From NCBI GenBank assembly GCA_025618425.1, contig CM046845.1, forward strand, positions 8,487,491 to 8,551,490: 64,000 bases of DNA, read 5' to 3'. Positions 1 to 11,616 of this stretch are shown here, one piece after another; positions within the stretch are counted from its first letter, which is position 1; each line of letters begins with the position of its first letter. This DNA is from Heliocidaris tuberculata (taxonomy: Eukaryota; Echinodermata; Echinoidea; Camarodonta; Echinometridae). Below the pieces are notes generated by a model. It had not been told where the DNA came from. It ran no database searches and saw only the letters and a list, made by a program, of their open reading frames with translations. Made by a program: the position numbers and the translations under genes.

Positions 1-1212
1 AAATTTGTCATAGATCTGCAGCAGTTGTTATTGATAAGTTTTTTTTTTTAACGGGGCCCAGTAGAGATAATCATCTTGAGATACTTTCCTCAGATGAGAG
101 TGGATCGCAGTTATGTCCACATCTACCCTGACGCTGTTTCATACGTTTAACCTTTCCTCATCTACTTCGACAGGTAGCCGAAACCCACAAAACGCCTTGT
201 TCTTCTCACCTGCACGTACGATCTCTATCAAAATAGGTGTAATGCTGTGTTTTGGCGCTCTTATGACACTTTTCCAAACATGGCGTTCTAAACTTGGCTA
301 CAGGCCGTGCCATTTCTAGCGTCTCCGTAGCAGGTCGGAACGTGATTAATTGCTTGCTGGGGTAGTTGCTCCCATGCAGGTCGGTCGCCAGCGTTGCATG
401 CTCTCATTCTCTCTCGATATAGGTAGGCTTCCACCAGCTATAGCGTCCACCAGCATCACCGTAACAGCTTGATCTAATATCACAGCCGATCCAGTTTTTG
501 CCTGTTGAATTCATGCGCGACTGATGACAGGAGATGAAAGACAAACACTGGGGTTGGGTAAGGTTAGGTGCTAGACATCATCACTGCCTACCTGTCTGCA
601 TGCATTCCACCCCTTCCCGCGTTTTTAGGCTAACCCAACCGTTCCTTTTCAGTGACCAGAAGAGTGCAGAGTGGGGGCATGTGGGGTGAATGATTTCTAA
701 ATGACACTTTCTCTTCACGCCTGCCCGGACAAAATATGAACCCTTTTGGGGCGCTAGTTCTTGTCATATCAGGTGATTTTACCCTGCAAAATCTCTTTAA
801 TCGGTGAAAATGAGTTTATTAAGCACATTTTATTTAGGGCGAAAATATTGGCATTGTGAAAATATCCTCTTCCTGGGATTAAAAGACGATTGTCCGTCAC
901 ATAAATTTAAAATGAAATAGTGAACACTGCACTCTTTGCACCCCTTCAGTAAAAAAGAAAATAGTGCTACTTTCACAACCCACAGATATCACGTATGTCT
1001 CTTCGATTGCAAATATAGTTCACCCGACTTTCCTAACTTCCTTAACCTCATGGAAAAGAAAAATAACATGTTTACTATAACCTGCTTGTATTTATTTTCC
1101 AAATAAAAACACACACATGATAAAAGGTCTGACGATAAGTCCGTTGACTTGTTGTTCAACATGCCCGCACCCAAGAGGTATGATCCAAACAATCGAGGAG
1201 AAAGCACGACCT
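1..1212. other. No gene seen
   Basis: Unique, moderately AT-rich. A 68-codon frame at 113 to 319 has no domain or splice signals that would support it. Confidence 0.5.
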
Positions 1213-1352
1213 GGGGAGCGTTTCATGAAAGGAAGTTGTCGGATATTTTATCCGACAACTGTTACAAGCTACTGAAATCCTTGCATCTGATTGGCTGAGA
1301 GCAAATTTGTCGGATAAAATATCTGACAAGTCCTTTCATGAAACGCCCCCCT
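1213..1352. mobile_element. Foldback element, TIR GGGGMGCGTTTCATGAAAGG
   Basis: The ends GGGGAGCGTTTCATGAAAGG and CCTTTCATGAAACGCCCCCC are inverted copies. Each arm goes on into a second small palindrome (TTGTCGGATA / TATCCGACAA), so the element could form nested hairpins. 140 bp, non-coding. The overlapping open frames on both strands are shadows of the symmetry. Confidence 0.75.
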
Positions 1353-2795
1353 GCTTTCCCCGAAGGCACTTGTAGATTGGTACCTGTTCACCGCTTTCCT
1401 TTTCAATGCAACGACTGCTGTTGGGAGCGGGGAGATTTGATAACACAAATGGATTGGAAAGCTCTAACAAGATCAGCGAGGTTTCAGGAAAGATGCACCG
1501 CCAAAACAATTCCCCGGGATGATGCATGTCTTTCAAGGGCTTTGGGGATAAAGAAGTTCTGCCTGATAATTCTAATAAATGAAATTTGCTGGCTCGCTTT
1601 ACGTCGCTGCGCACTTGGACAATGATTCTGGCCTACTTTCCGCCATGTTTTCCCTGAACTTCTGAAAGAATGTCACGTCGTACACAAGGCCAGGCAGTTG
1701 TGAGTGGGGGGAGGTAGTTTATACGACCCATAACGATTGAAAACTACGTGCATGTGCTGATAATCTATACAAAATGTTTTCTGTTTTCTGAAAAAGCCCT
1801 TCATGGTTAATGTTGTATGTAGGCACCCCTACCGTGGTGTAGCTATAAACTTAAAGTTATACCGGGAAGGCCCTAGCAATAAAATAATGGTTCAGGAATC
1901 TAATTGAAAAAATAGAGATATTCGGTACTACATTACACAGCCGCAAACCGATTTGGGGACTTGTCATTTTGTTATTATAGCGATATGCAACTCTGTCGAT
2001 ATAAACTAATATTTTTCTTAACTGAGTCTCGTCATACGACTTCAACGGTACCCAAACTTTCATCTTTATATTTCGATATCCATCAGGAATGATAAACCGG
2101 GCAAAAAGTCATAATCAACGTAGTACTAGTGAAGTTCAGTTGATGACTCGATGTCTTCGACGAAAAGAATAAAAACGAACGTGACAGATTTTTAGCTGAC
2201 CCAACTACACGAAGACTTTCAAGAAATCAACTCAATACTACATTATTTTGCTTGTAGAAGTCATGTTCAGATTATGTAGGCTTTGTTTCCTTTATATGCC
2301 ATTGTTTGTTAGCACATTTCAAAAGATGACGCACAGGCCCATTGAAAAGATTGATTTCTTGAAAGTATGTGCACTCGTGCTGGTGATGGCAATGGACTGA
2401 AAAAATAGAGAAGACTTCTGAAAAGTAGGCTAATGGCATCCATTCAGTGATAGCTGACCTCGCTCACAACTCCATCTATGAGAAGAAATCGATACCGGAG
2501 ATAATACGATTGAGTAGGAGACAAGAGCAGGGAAATTAATGTATCGATACAAAGCGCAATTATCTGATTATCGTCGTCTGACCACATGCCGCCAGACACG
2601 ACTTGAAAGAAGAAAAAAGAAGCGTGATGAAAGCGTCATGGTTTTGAATGTATACGTGTAACTCCACCGTATGATTTACACAATTTTATAGACTTTAAAC
2701 ATGAATTATGTTGTTGTAAACTAAAAATCTTGTTATATGCAGCGATTGAAAAGGTTTAATGGTTCATTTTACCTGACTGTTAAGAAAGCATGTGT
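1353..2795. other. No gene seen
   Basis: Unique AT-rich DNA without recognisable repeats or exons. Confidence 0.5.
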
Positions 2796-2799
2796 TTTC

Positions 2800-3291
2800 T
2801 TGTAAGTAAGCATGCAAACAGTCCTCTCCGAGGCACTAGCGTACTGGTGGGCTTGGGGGGCTTCAACCCCAATCCCACACCTCCCCCCCCCAAAAAAAAA
2901 AAATAATCAAAAAAAAAATAAAATAAAATAAAAAGAAAATGAATAAATGAAATAAAAATAAATAAATAAATAAATGAATAAATGAATGAATAAACAAAAA
3001 TAAAAATAAATCAAATCAAATAAAAATTCCACGCAAAATTACCTACAAGATATATGACAAATTTAATCTTCATTAAAAGGGTCGATTTTTTGCTCGCTCC
3101 TAAGTATTTAAATTGTGCCCCGTGTGCCTATGCTTAGCCCCCTCAAAAATTTTGGCTCATTACGCCACTGGTCCAAGGGACTTGGTAATGAGGATTAATT
3201 CCTTAACAAAGGGCACTAGCACATCCACTTGGTTTCGAAGCAGGGTCATCCAAGTTACGATACCACTGCTCTACCACTGAGCCATCGCACC
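2800..3291 (-). repeat. tRNA-derived SINE, interrupted by a DNA element
   Basis: Minus strand from 3291: GGTGCGATGGCTCAGTGG, containing a consensus Pol III A box (TGGCTCAGTGG, 3284 to 3274), then GCTTCGAAACC as a B box (3241 to 3231). Spacing is as in a tRNA. The matching acceptor-stem 3' half is missing, so this is a SINE head and not a tRNA gene. The body continues to CCAAGTCCCTTGGA, is broken at 3170 by an inserted element, and resumes at 2833 with CTCGGAGAGGACTG. CATGCTTA occurs on both sides and may be the target duplication. Confidence 0.7.
2834..3170. mobile_element. hAT-like non-autonomous element nested in the SINE
   Basis: Ends are CACTAGCGTACTGG and, reversed, CAGTGGCGTAATGAG: an imperfect terminal inverted repeat of the CAGTGGCGTA type. 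Flanks CTCCGAGG and GTCCAAGG match at 6 of 8 bases, and removing the insert with one copy restores a continuous SINE body. The 8-bp duplication and CAG-start ends fit the hAT superfamily. The interior is C and A runs and TAAA repeats with no coding capacity. Confidence 0.65.
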
Positions 3292-3314
3292 TGTATTTTT
3301 CATATAAGCATGTG

Positions 3315-3635
3315 CAGTGGCGGATTTAGGGGGGGGGGCAATCCCGGCCCGTGCCCCCCCCCTTTTTGAGGGAAAACAATGCATTGTGCCCCTCCTATTT
3401 GCGATTGTGCCCCCCCCCTTTTCGACTAGAAACCATTTTTTTTTTTTCTTGTCAGAGAATTATGGAGGGGAACTGGACCCCATAACCCCCCCCCCCCCCA
3501 CCCACTGAGCGACTTTTGGAGGGCTGGCGAGACCAAAAAAATATGGGTCTTCCTCCAAGCAGTTTCCCAAAGTTGACAATCCTGCATTTGTGTGCCCCCC
3601 CCCCCCCCTTACACGAAATCCTGGATCCGCCCCTG
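3315..3635. mobile_element. hAT-like non-autonomous element, perfect 8-bp target duplication
   Basis: Begins CAGTGGCGGATTTAG and ends CTGGATCCGCCCCTG (inverted match), flanked on both sides by AGCATGTG (3307 to 3314 and 3636 to 3643). The interior is C-rich runs plus TTGTCAGAGAATTATG and GAGCGACTTTTGGAGGG, which recur in opposite orientation in the element at 31402. Open frames inside it are by-products of C and G runs. Confidence 0.8.
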
Positions 3636-3820
3636 AGCATGTGCATAAAGGTTTACCCCCTCCCGGGCTTAGCAAAACTTGCATTTTGTAGTATTAAAAC
3701 TTTGAAACCAATCCCAGACGAAAATATCTAAACATTTCAGGTGAAAGAAACCCCTAGCCATTTTTCAGAGGTGGAGTTTATGGCTACCGGACTTATAATA
3801 AAGTTTTATAAAAAGGCCCG

Positions 3821-3886
3821 AGAGAGAGAGAGAGAGAGAGGAAGGGGGAGGGGAGAGAGAGAGGGGGAGGGGAGAGAGAGAGAGAA
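3821..3886. repeat. (GA)n microsatellite
   Basis: About 65 bases of GA with G-run interruptions. Confidence 0.9.
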
Positions 3887-4289
3887 ACGAGTTATCTATC
3901 TCGTAGCTCAAAGAATCTGTTGAACACGACTGAAATAGTTCTCGTGAATTTGCTTTTCCTCTTTGCAATTTAAATGGATTTAATCTTAATTATCTAAATG
4001 AGGTTCATTCCCTCCCTCATATGACACACATCCACATCCTTACTCTTCTAAAAACCACTTTTACAAAGTAAAACGAAACTACAAAACTGTGTGGTAATAG
4101 AAAGCTCGCCAGCCATTTGTTTATTAAAGATCCGCCTTAATAAATAAGTTCACATCAGCAGTAGATTTCATTTGAATTTAATCATCCGCTGTCAGACAAT
4201 GCAATGTAATAAAAGAAAACGATTTTATTGCAATACCCCTCACTGTTCGACAAGACAGGTATCGAGCTAAAAGATTGCTGCTTACAGGG

Positions 4290-4462
4290 ATCCCCTGCCA
4301 AGACATCTTGTATTCAATATCCTCCCCCTCAGCACAGTGTCCTTGTGTTTTGTCTTCAAGTTCCACAACAGATGTCCCCACGACCGCCATCTTTTGTCCA
4401 GACCGAGATTACATTTCCTACCACACCCTGGGAGATGCGCCCAATTCGCCAGCCCTCTTAAT
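4290..4462 (+). other. GC-richer open frame after an acceptor-like site
   Basis: Follows TTGCTGCTTACAG. The frame from here to the stop at 4461 has about 57 codons of non-repetitive sequence (for example QMSPRPPSFVQTEITFPTT). No known domain, no donor and no start. Could be a terminal exon or unique non-coding DNA. Confidence 0.18.
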
Positions 4463-7074
4463 GCCAGTAGGCGGAGGAGCATCGTAGGAGACCTCCGGTG
4501 GCATTCAGCGGGGGTTAAACCGGTCACTCACGTTATGTAGAAATATAAAGAAGGCTTGATTACCCCGTGCGCTTCAACGCACACCTACGAGGGAAGTGTT
4601 ATTACACGCGCACACTTAACTGAAGGAAATGCAATTTCCCCATGAGCGAGATTGGCTTGTATTAACGAATCGCTATATCATCGTACAATAAGGGTAATAA
4701 CATTTCTCCTCGCAAACGACCGTTGTATAGTAATCCTTGACTGCGAATTGACCTACTTGACCAGGTGGTTTTTTATTGTGTCAAGTTATTAAGACCTTCC
4801 GCTTTTGGGGGGAATCTCAGTGTAATTTTCTCATCTGAGAAGACCTGATGATACTGTTTATCCTTGTCAATTCACGTGCAAGATCATTAAACCATTTTCC
4901 ATCCATCCACTATGTCTCAAGCAGGCGTCGTGTTGCATTAAAGGGTTAAGAGGACAAAAAGTATCACAGTGCCGAAGTCTTAACAATATAACTAAATCTT
5001 CAACAGTTTTAAAGGTATGCCTATTGCTTCACAATCTATTTATTTCAGTCTCCTTCACACATTGTAGCTATATGTTAACGCGAATACTGTCCATTCTAAA
5101 GCCTCTTTCTACATGTTCTATACCATAAAAATCTAAACCTAGAAAAAGAACACAATAAAGGCTTAAACAAAAAATACAAAATTCGAAACATATGATTATT
5201 AAAAGGGTTCGAATGAAACGAATCTATTTAAGGACAGCATAATTTTCAGCAAAGTGTATGAAATGTAGATTAAAATTTGCTAAAGCTTTCAAATTCAACA
5301 CAGACCTCAAATTTAACGGTAATTAGAAATAGATTAGATATCTAAAATGATGCGTAGATCGAGCAACGCATTTAAAATATCTTATGTCTTTGCAAACTTA
5401 AAATGTCTCTGGACTTCACAATCTTAATGTCTAATTTATAACTTTTTCTGATCATGCCTGATATATTTTGTTTGAAATAAATGAAATGTAGATTGATAAT
5501 GATACTAAACTATTCTATTCATCATGAGGGGAAAGGCCACCTAATTAATTACTAATGTTTTATTAGTACTTCTGATGGGCTACTTTAATGACAGTTATAT
5601 AATATATCATGGCATATTTTTTGGTAGTACCGGTAGATGGGAATAAGCTGCATGGTCTGGGAGGAGAAGCAGGGTGGATGGATGAAAATAATACATGACT
5701 TTGTAGTGATATGGATTTTCCAATTTTTTTCCTATCATGGAAGCCACATTTCAGACCATCAAACAGAAGGGATCGCAATCATGTCAACGGATTGGCCGGA
5801 CCTCTCATCCCAACTGTTGAAAGACCACTCTAAAGAGTAGAGAGATCGATTCCTTTCCTTTTACCGCCTCCAAATTTACGTCCTAATTTCGTTAATTGTG
5901 TTGATCTTTTGCAGCTCGGCGTGCGATTATCGTGTCAGTAACTTAATAACGACTTTTCCATATCCCCATTCCGTCTCTTCTTTTTCTTGTCTCTTACTTC
6001 TTCGTCCGCGACACATCGAATGGCTCTTGGGCTTTCCATGTTTGCCCCCATCTCTTTGATTTGGTTACATCGATGACGCTAGACCGTAGTCGAGTGTTGG
6101 GTTCCCTACGGAGGGGTGTCCCGCGGGCATGCGTTGTAGGTACTACATTTGAAGTGATTCACTCGCATGCGTGACACCAGCACCGCTCGCTCGCTCGCAC
6201 GCTCCAACATGATGATGGGGATTGGACGAGTAGAGAATGTATCGATCGCTGAGGAAAGTGAGTTATGGAATGAACTCCTGAAACCAATTTCACCCTAAGC
6301 ACTTTCTTTGTCTATCATTGAAGGCAAGTACTCGATAATTATAAAATATAATAAAGAAAAAGAATACATAGCGTTTTTATGTCTTCTGCAATCATCGAAA
6401 GCAAACTGTCAAATGAGACAAGCACCATGTTGAAGATCATCATTCCACTATATGAGGCTAATATGGAAAATATGAACCAAGACTGTATTCCATGCACAAG
6501 TAGAAGAAAGCTCATTCTCAAAACCATACATTTTAAGAAATAAGCAACTTAATCATTATGTAATGCTTTTAAGATGCGAAACATTACTGTCAAAAAGCTT
6601 GAACAATTTTCCAATAGCCCAGGGAAATAAGTTCTGGCTACCATTTCTGTGAAAATATATTTCTTTCTCATAGTCTATGTGTATATCGGGAATTATTATT
6701 CACAGAAAAACCTTGACTGAATTTGAAGTTCACCATAATCACTTCAAACTAGAAGTCCCTTTATACTTGTGACCTTCAACTAATGGATGGATATTCCAAG
6801 TCTATAATAAAATTCAATATAGGCGATACATCTGTAAAATAAAATTTTACCTGTAATAATTTGCAAACCATCACTTGCACAATGGAGAGTTTGACAAGGG
6901 GCATTTATTGAAATTTTGGTTCAATATGGATGATCGCTCATAATATTCGATTGCTTAATATTATATCATTGCGAAAATTCTATGCCTCATTTGATTATTT
7001 TCTTGTTTCATTATTATACTTCTGATGATAATAGGAAAGGTAGATTATCATTACATCAATACTTCATCATACAT
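4463..7074. other. No gene seen
   Basis: AT-rich unique DNA. The one GC-rich patch (6040 to 6230) has CpG-rich strings such as GTCCCGCGGGCATGCG, CTCGCATGCGTGACACC and GCTCGCTCGCTCGCACG, but no exon. Confidence 0.5.
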
Positions 7075-7104
7075 GTATATAAATATATATATATAAATAA
7101 ATAA

Positions 7105-7153
<49 letters not shown>
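7075..7153. repeat. (TA)n with (TAAA)n interruption
   Basis: About 80 bases of TA, interrupted by three AAAT units near 7095 to 7110. Confidence 0.9.
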
Positions 7154-7154
<1 letters not shown>

Positions 7155-7755
7155 CAACTATAAACAATAATGAGGGGGACGTACCCCCTTCAACTCCGCA
7201 TTCTAGTAGGCTACGCCCGATTTCCACCTGCTCCAGTCATGTTTGATCACATTCATAAAACATTTGCTTTAGCCCAAGGGGGGTCCAAAGTTAGTGGATA
7301 AAAGCCTGAAATATTGATCATATGATTGACATGACTCCGATGAAGGCATTTGGGGATGTCCTCATGAATATTTCATCAGCGTTGTCGCACAAAGCAACAG
7401 AGTTATAATATGGTAAATGTCATCTGAGGAATTTTCTTTGGGCTTGTAATATTCAGATTAGTAATAACTTAACGTATGTATTTAAAGAAATTAATGACTG
7501 ATTCTTTTAAATAACACCATTTAAGATAATCATACGCAACAAAACACAAGAGTTAATTTCAAACTTATGAGTCCAATTAGATTTATTTACAACATCATGA
7601 TTGTGTGATTTCAGAGTTAAAAGAAAAAAAGTCTTTCTGCATTAAAACCCACTGAAATTCGTATAATAATGATGATGATTATGATAATGATGATAATAAT
7701 AATAATAATTTTTTTTAACCCAAGGTAGCCTCATCAGTACTAAATACTGTTCACT
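7154..7755. other. No gene seen
   Basis: AT-rich; short (GAT)n/(AAT)n patch near 7665 to 7710. Confidence 0.5.
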
Positions 7756-7763
7756 CTGAGGGT

Positions 7764-7886
7764 CAGAGGCGGCGGGGCGTAGCGGGCTCGGACAATGGAA
7801 GTGGGGGGGGGGGCACCTTTCGTTTGGACGACAAAGGGTGCCCCCCCCCACTTTCATTGTCCAAGCCCAACGCTCCGCCGCCTCTG
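7764..7886. mobile_element. Compact hAT-like foldback, perfect 8-bp target duplication
   Basis: The two 40-base arms CAGAGGCGGCGGGGCG... and ...CGCTCCGCCGCCTCTG pair almost completely around a short G/C-rich loop. CTGAGGGT flanks both ends (7756 to 7763 and 7887 to 7894). 123 bp, no coding capacity; a miniature inverted-repeat element. Confidence 0.8.
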
Positions 7887-8101
7887 CTGAGGGTCCTGTA
7901 AATAATTATAATCCCGGCTTTGAAACACTTTCCATAATTGCAAGTATACATACACAACAAAACACAATCACCTATACATGTTAAGATGGAAAAAGAATCA
8001 TCGTGGCTGCGTCGATTTGTCTTACATTGGATCACACGTGCACAGAGGGGGTGGCTGGAGGGGGGGGGGGGCTTGGGGCAGTATTCTTGGAAGCACTCAC
8101 T

Positions 8102-8199
8102 CAAGGGCGGATCCAGGTTTTAAAAAAAGGGGGGGTCCAAAGGGTGAGAAGTTATCATTCTGGCAAACGCAAGCGCCGAAGGCGCTAAGCGCCTCTATA

Positions 8200-8240
<41 letters not shown>

Positions 8241-8542
8241 CCTGTTTGACTATTTTAATGTTGAAATATAGTTGGGCGCGCGGAGCGCGCCACAAAAATT
8301 TGATAATACGAGCCTGAAAATGTCTTAGTTTGTACTGAAATTACATTTAATCTATTAATATTACATGGAATTATTGTTTATTTGAGATGGAAAATACATA
8401 TATAATGATTGCAAATTACTATCTTTTATCAAAAAGTTCGGGTATATTTGTACAGGCCACCCCCCCCCCCCCCCCCCCCCGTTCATCAGAACTGGGAGGG
8501 GGTTAATGCATACCCCCATCCCCTCCGGGATTTGCGCCATTG
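8102..8542. mobile_element. Composite hAT-like element with palindromic GC motifs
   Basis: Starts CAAGGGCGGATCCAGG and ends GGGATTTGCGCCATTG, an imperfect inverted match of the CAGTGGCGGATCC family. Inside are GCGCCGAAGGCGC (8174), a (TA)n array (8202 to 8239), GCGCGCGGAGCGCGC (8275), AAAAATTTGA and a run of 21 C. No matching target duplication, so the true ends may be lost. Confidence 0.45.
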
Positions 8543-9939
8543 GACTGTATTAATATATATATGTATATATATATTTTTTTTTTAATTTTCCCAGATTTTC
8601 CAGTCTGCATTGCTGTGCAGGACCTCAGATGGCATGTGGCATCAACACAAACAGTCCAGTGAGACAAATAAGAATAAAATCTGGAGATTTATTACTTGAG
8701 ATTGGTTCTTCAATGTTGAAGTACTATGTTGATAACCTAGGAACTGGGTGTGCGCATGCTGTACAAACACACTTAGTAAATTTTAGTGATACATGTACAC
8801 ATTTTACAGCAATGAAGAATTATTCACTATAATCATCTATATTATCTCCTCCCATCCCTGAGATAACAATTCGCAAGTGTTTACATCATCATGAGTTATA
8901 AATCACAAATCACAAAAGAACACAAAAAAGGGAAAGTTCCTTAGATTCAGGGGTTCACAATCAAGGCCGATCAACAACAGTACCAATACCAGTTTTGCTG
9001 AAAATTCACAGGATTTAACAATCAACCACAGCATCTACTCATTAGGCAAAATAAATAAGTTATGTATCACAAAACTAGTCATGGTGCAATGTATCAGATT
9101 CAAGCGTTCCCAATCAACAACAAGAAAAAATATATCAAAAGTCCTCGGAGAAAACAAACCTCCTCCCCCCCCCCCCCCGAGCACCTGTCATTACCTTTGA
9201 ATTTCGTGACTTTGACCTTTTTGTTGACTCTGACAGACCTTTGACCTTTTGTGTGACTTTAAGTCTTGACCTTCACAACTTTAACCTTTATATGGACACA
9301 TGAAGTTCACTTCTTGCGATGTACAACCATAGGGTAGGTGTAGGGAATACCAGACCCTTAAGCACGTTTGCATAATTTGCATAAACATGAACACAGACAC
9401 ACACTAGTAAGGTTTACCAATGCTTACAGCAACTCTTTTTATTTCTCAGGGTACCGAAATAATGACAAAAATTTGTTTACCTAATGAAATAATCTCCTTA
9501 ATGACGTCATAGGTAAATGGTCCATTATTCCCTACCCATGAAAGTAATACGAGACCGCTACATTTTCAACCGAAATCTCAAATATTTGTTGAGGAAAATG
9601 ATATTTCGTTGGAAATGTAAATACCAATAAAGAATTGTTTTTTGGAGAGTATGTTTTGGTTTCATCAAAATCTGTTGCAATTTTAACCAAAAATTTTATA
9701 GCATTTATCATCGGATAAATTTAATTACCATTTAAACGGCATTCAACATGTTCAATGTGCCGTTACTTTTGCCTCCGGCAACTTTACATTTTGTTGTTGA
9801 TGATTTTAAGTACATCAATACTGAACAATTGACAATGATAATTTTAAAGATTACAGAGAGTTGTAAAATGACATTGAAATACGTCTTAAAAAGAAAGATG
9901 TAAAATGACGTTAAAACAACTTAACACATCCAACCAAAC
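8543..9939. other. No gene seen
   Basis: Unique AT-rich DNA with a C run at 9165 and the TGACCTT patch. Poly-pyrimidine-free and no clear exon. Confidence 0.5.
9190..9295. repeat. Degenerate TGACCTTT repeats (direct-repeat half-sites)
   Basis: TTTGACCTTT, GACCTTTGACCTTTT and CTTGACCTTC occur in one 100-base stretch. GACCTTTGACCTT reads in reverse as AAGGTCAAAGGTC, the DR1 arrangement bound by RXR/HNF4-type nuclear receptors. Similar strings at 35660 and 36400 suggest the motif is part of a repeat and not a dedicated enhancer. Confidence 0.45.
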
Positions 9940-10662
9940 CAGTGGCGGCACCAGGATTTTTAAAGTGGGGGGGGGGGCAAATGGGGGGCAAAAGAAAATG
10001 TTGGGGGGGGGCAAGGGCGGACAAAAAAAATGTTGACACTTTTTGTAGTGAAAATGTACAGAATATTCGGCTATAAACCTACCCAGATATGAGGACATTT
10101 TGAGCATCTAGCTGAACTGCCCGATTATAAAGAGGTGTTAGTTATATACTGCGAGCGAGCGAAGCGAGCGAGCAAAAATTTTGACATTTTTCGTAGTAAA
10201 AATGTACAGAAATTACATATTCGGCTATAAAACTACCCCAATATGAGGAAATTTGATCATCTCTCGGCCTGATTATGTGGTGGGAGTTATAGGCCTGTAT
10301 TGCGAGCGAGCGAAGCGAGCGAGCAAAAATTTTGACACTATTATAGTGGAAATGTACAGAAATCATTCAGCTATAAAACTACCCAAATTTACACGAGCTG
10401 AGCGAACAAATTTGCCACATGCCCCCCCCCCACCTTGATGCCGCCACTGCTTTCCAAGTTTCCGTTTTCTTTCTTTTTCCTTCTTTTCTCCATTCCTTTT
10501 TCACTTTTTTCTTTCCTTTTCTTTTCTTTTTCATTTTCCACCCTTTTATTTTTTTTCACTCCGAAAATTATTGGGGGGGGGCAACTGGGGGGCAAAGCTT
10601 CTGACTGGGGAGGGGCAAATGCCCCCCCCCCATGCCCCCCCCCCCCCTTGGTGCCGCCACTG
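9940..10662. mobile_element. CAGTGGCGGCACCAGG element with ~150-bp internal tandem repeats
   Basis: Outer ends CAGTGGCGGCACCAGG and TGGTGCCGCCACTG are inverted copies. Inside, a unit of about 150 bases (TTTTGACA..., AATGTACAGAA, ATTCGGCTATAAAACTACCC, ...GCGAGCGAAGCGAGCGAGC AAAAATTTTGACA) occurs three times, near 10030, 10178 and 10330. A second inner end (GATGCCGCCACTG at 10449) suggests nested or duplicated termini. No coding capacity and no target duplication found. Confidence 0.65.
10455..10560. repeat. Pyrimidine-rich tract
   Basis: About 100 bases of T and C with few purines, giving strings of Phe and Ser when translated. Part of the composite element that surrounds it. Confidence 0.7.
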
Positions 10663-11039
10663 CCCACTACTTAATCAACTGCACTAGCGCCGAAAGTTTT
10701 TATCAATTAACCTGCAGCAGAGCTGCATTTATATATTTGGGCCAAGCAAAAATTATTTACCTATATGGATACTTGTGCTTTGGTATTGTCTAGAATGACG
10801 AGTTGCCTCGAATGAGTGACTTGAAGTTGAATGATGCCGCGTGCAGCCTGCCTCCTCGAGGGTTGCAAGCATAGTTGCAAGACAGCGTACGTACAATCAA
10901 AACTCGCATGCATAAACCTATGCGTGCCGCGCCGCATATCTGATCTGGCATGGCAGTACAGTACTTAGGCCTACTTTGCGACGGAGAATGAAACAATGGG
11001 TAATGAATAGGGCCTACGCAGTATCTTGCATGATCAGGT

Positions 11040-11086
11040 CGGCAGAATTTCTGGGGGGAAAAAAAAACGCCAAGAAAGACGGCGCC

Positions 11087-11117
<31 letters not shown>

Positions 11118-11186
11118 CCGGCGCCAAAAAGGGGGGGGGGGGGTCCGGCCCCCGCGACCCCCCCCCCTCTGGATCCGCCTATGCAC
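11040..11186. mobile_element. Partial hAT-like element end with A and G runs
   Basis: A run of about 26 A (11091 to 11117), then G and C runs, ending CTGGATCCGCCTATG, which resembles the right end of the CAGTGGCGGATCC family. No left end recognised. Confidence 0.35.
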
Positions 11187-11490
11187 ACTGCATAATGACA
11201 CGGAGCTTATATAAGCCGTAATTCGCTGGAGGGTGCAGTAGATCTGTTCACAAAGTTATTCAAATTTATGGATGTTTCTTTCCTGGGGACCTAGTAACGA
11301 GGTATCCATTAACCTGTTATTAATGAATGAACTACAGTACTTGGAATCCAGTTTGCATACATTACTTGTTGATATGTCTGACAAGCCTATGACAAACTTT
11401 CAGGTTGTCAAGAACAACCTTTGTTTTAAAAGTATGCAAAAAAATTTGAATATATTTGTGAACAGGTATATTGGCCTACTTCCTCCAAAT

Positions 11491-11616
11491 CCATCCATAC
11501 ACAGTTTGGCCAACTCGGCTTCAGCATGTCCAGTTGGTAAACATATGGCGCATGTTGAATATACACCATGTTTTGCCCAACTGAAACCGAGTTGGCCAAA
11601 CTCTGTGTATGGATGG
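11491..11616. mobile_element. Foldback element of 126 bp
   Basis: Left arm CCATCCATACACAGTTTGGC CAACTCGG and right arm CCGAGTTGGCCAAACT CTGTGTATGGATGG are inverted copies over about 34 bases with two mismatches or indels. The loop also has a short ATATGGCGCATG-like palindrome. It lies within a chance open frame of 143 codons, which it discredits. Confidence 0.7.

Noticed and set aside
1336..1625. Overlapping 92 and 95 codon frames on opposite strands
   Set aside because: They start in the foldback element at 1213 and have no domain or splice support.
3218..3291. A tRNA gene on the minus strand
   Set aside because: A and B boxes are present, but the 3' acceptor arm does not pair with the 5' arm, and a SINE body follows.
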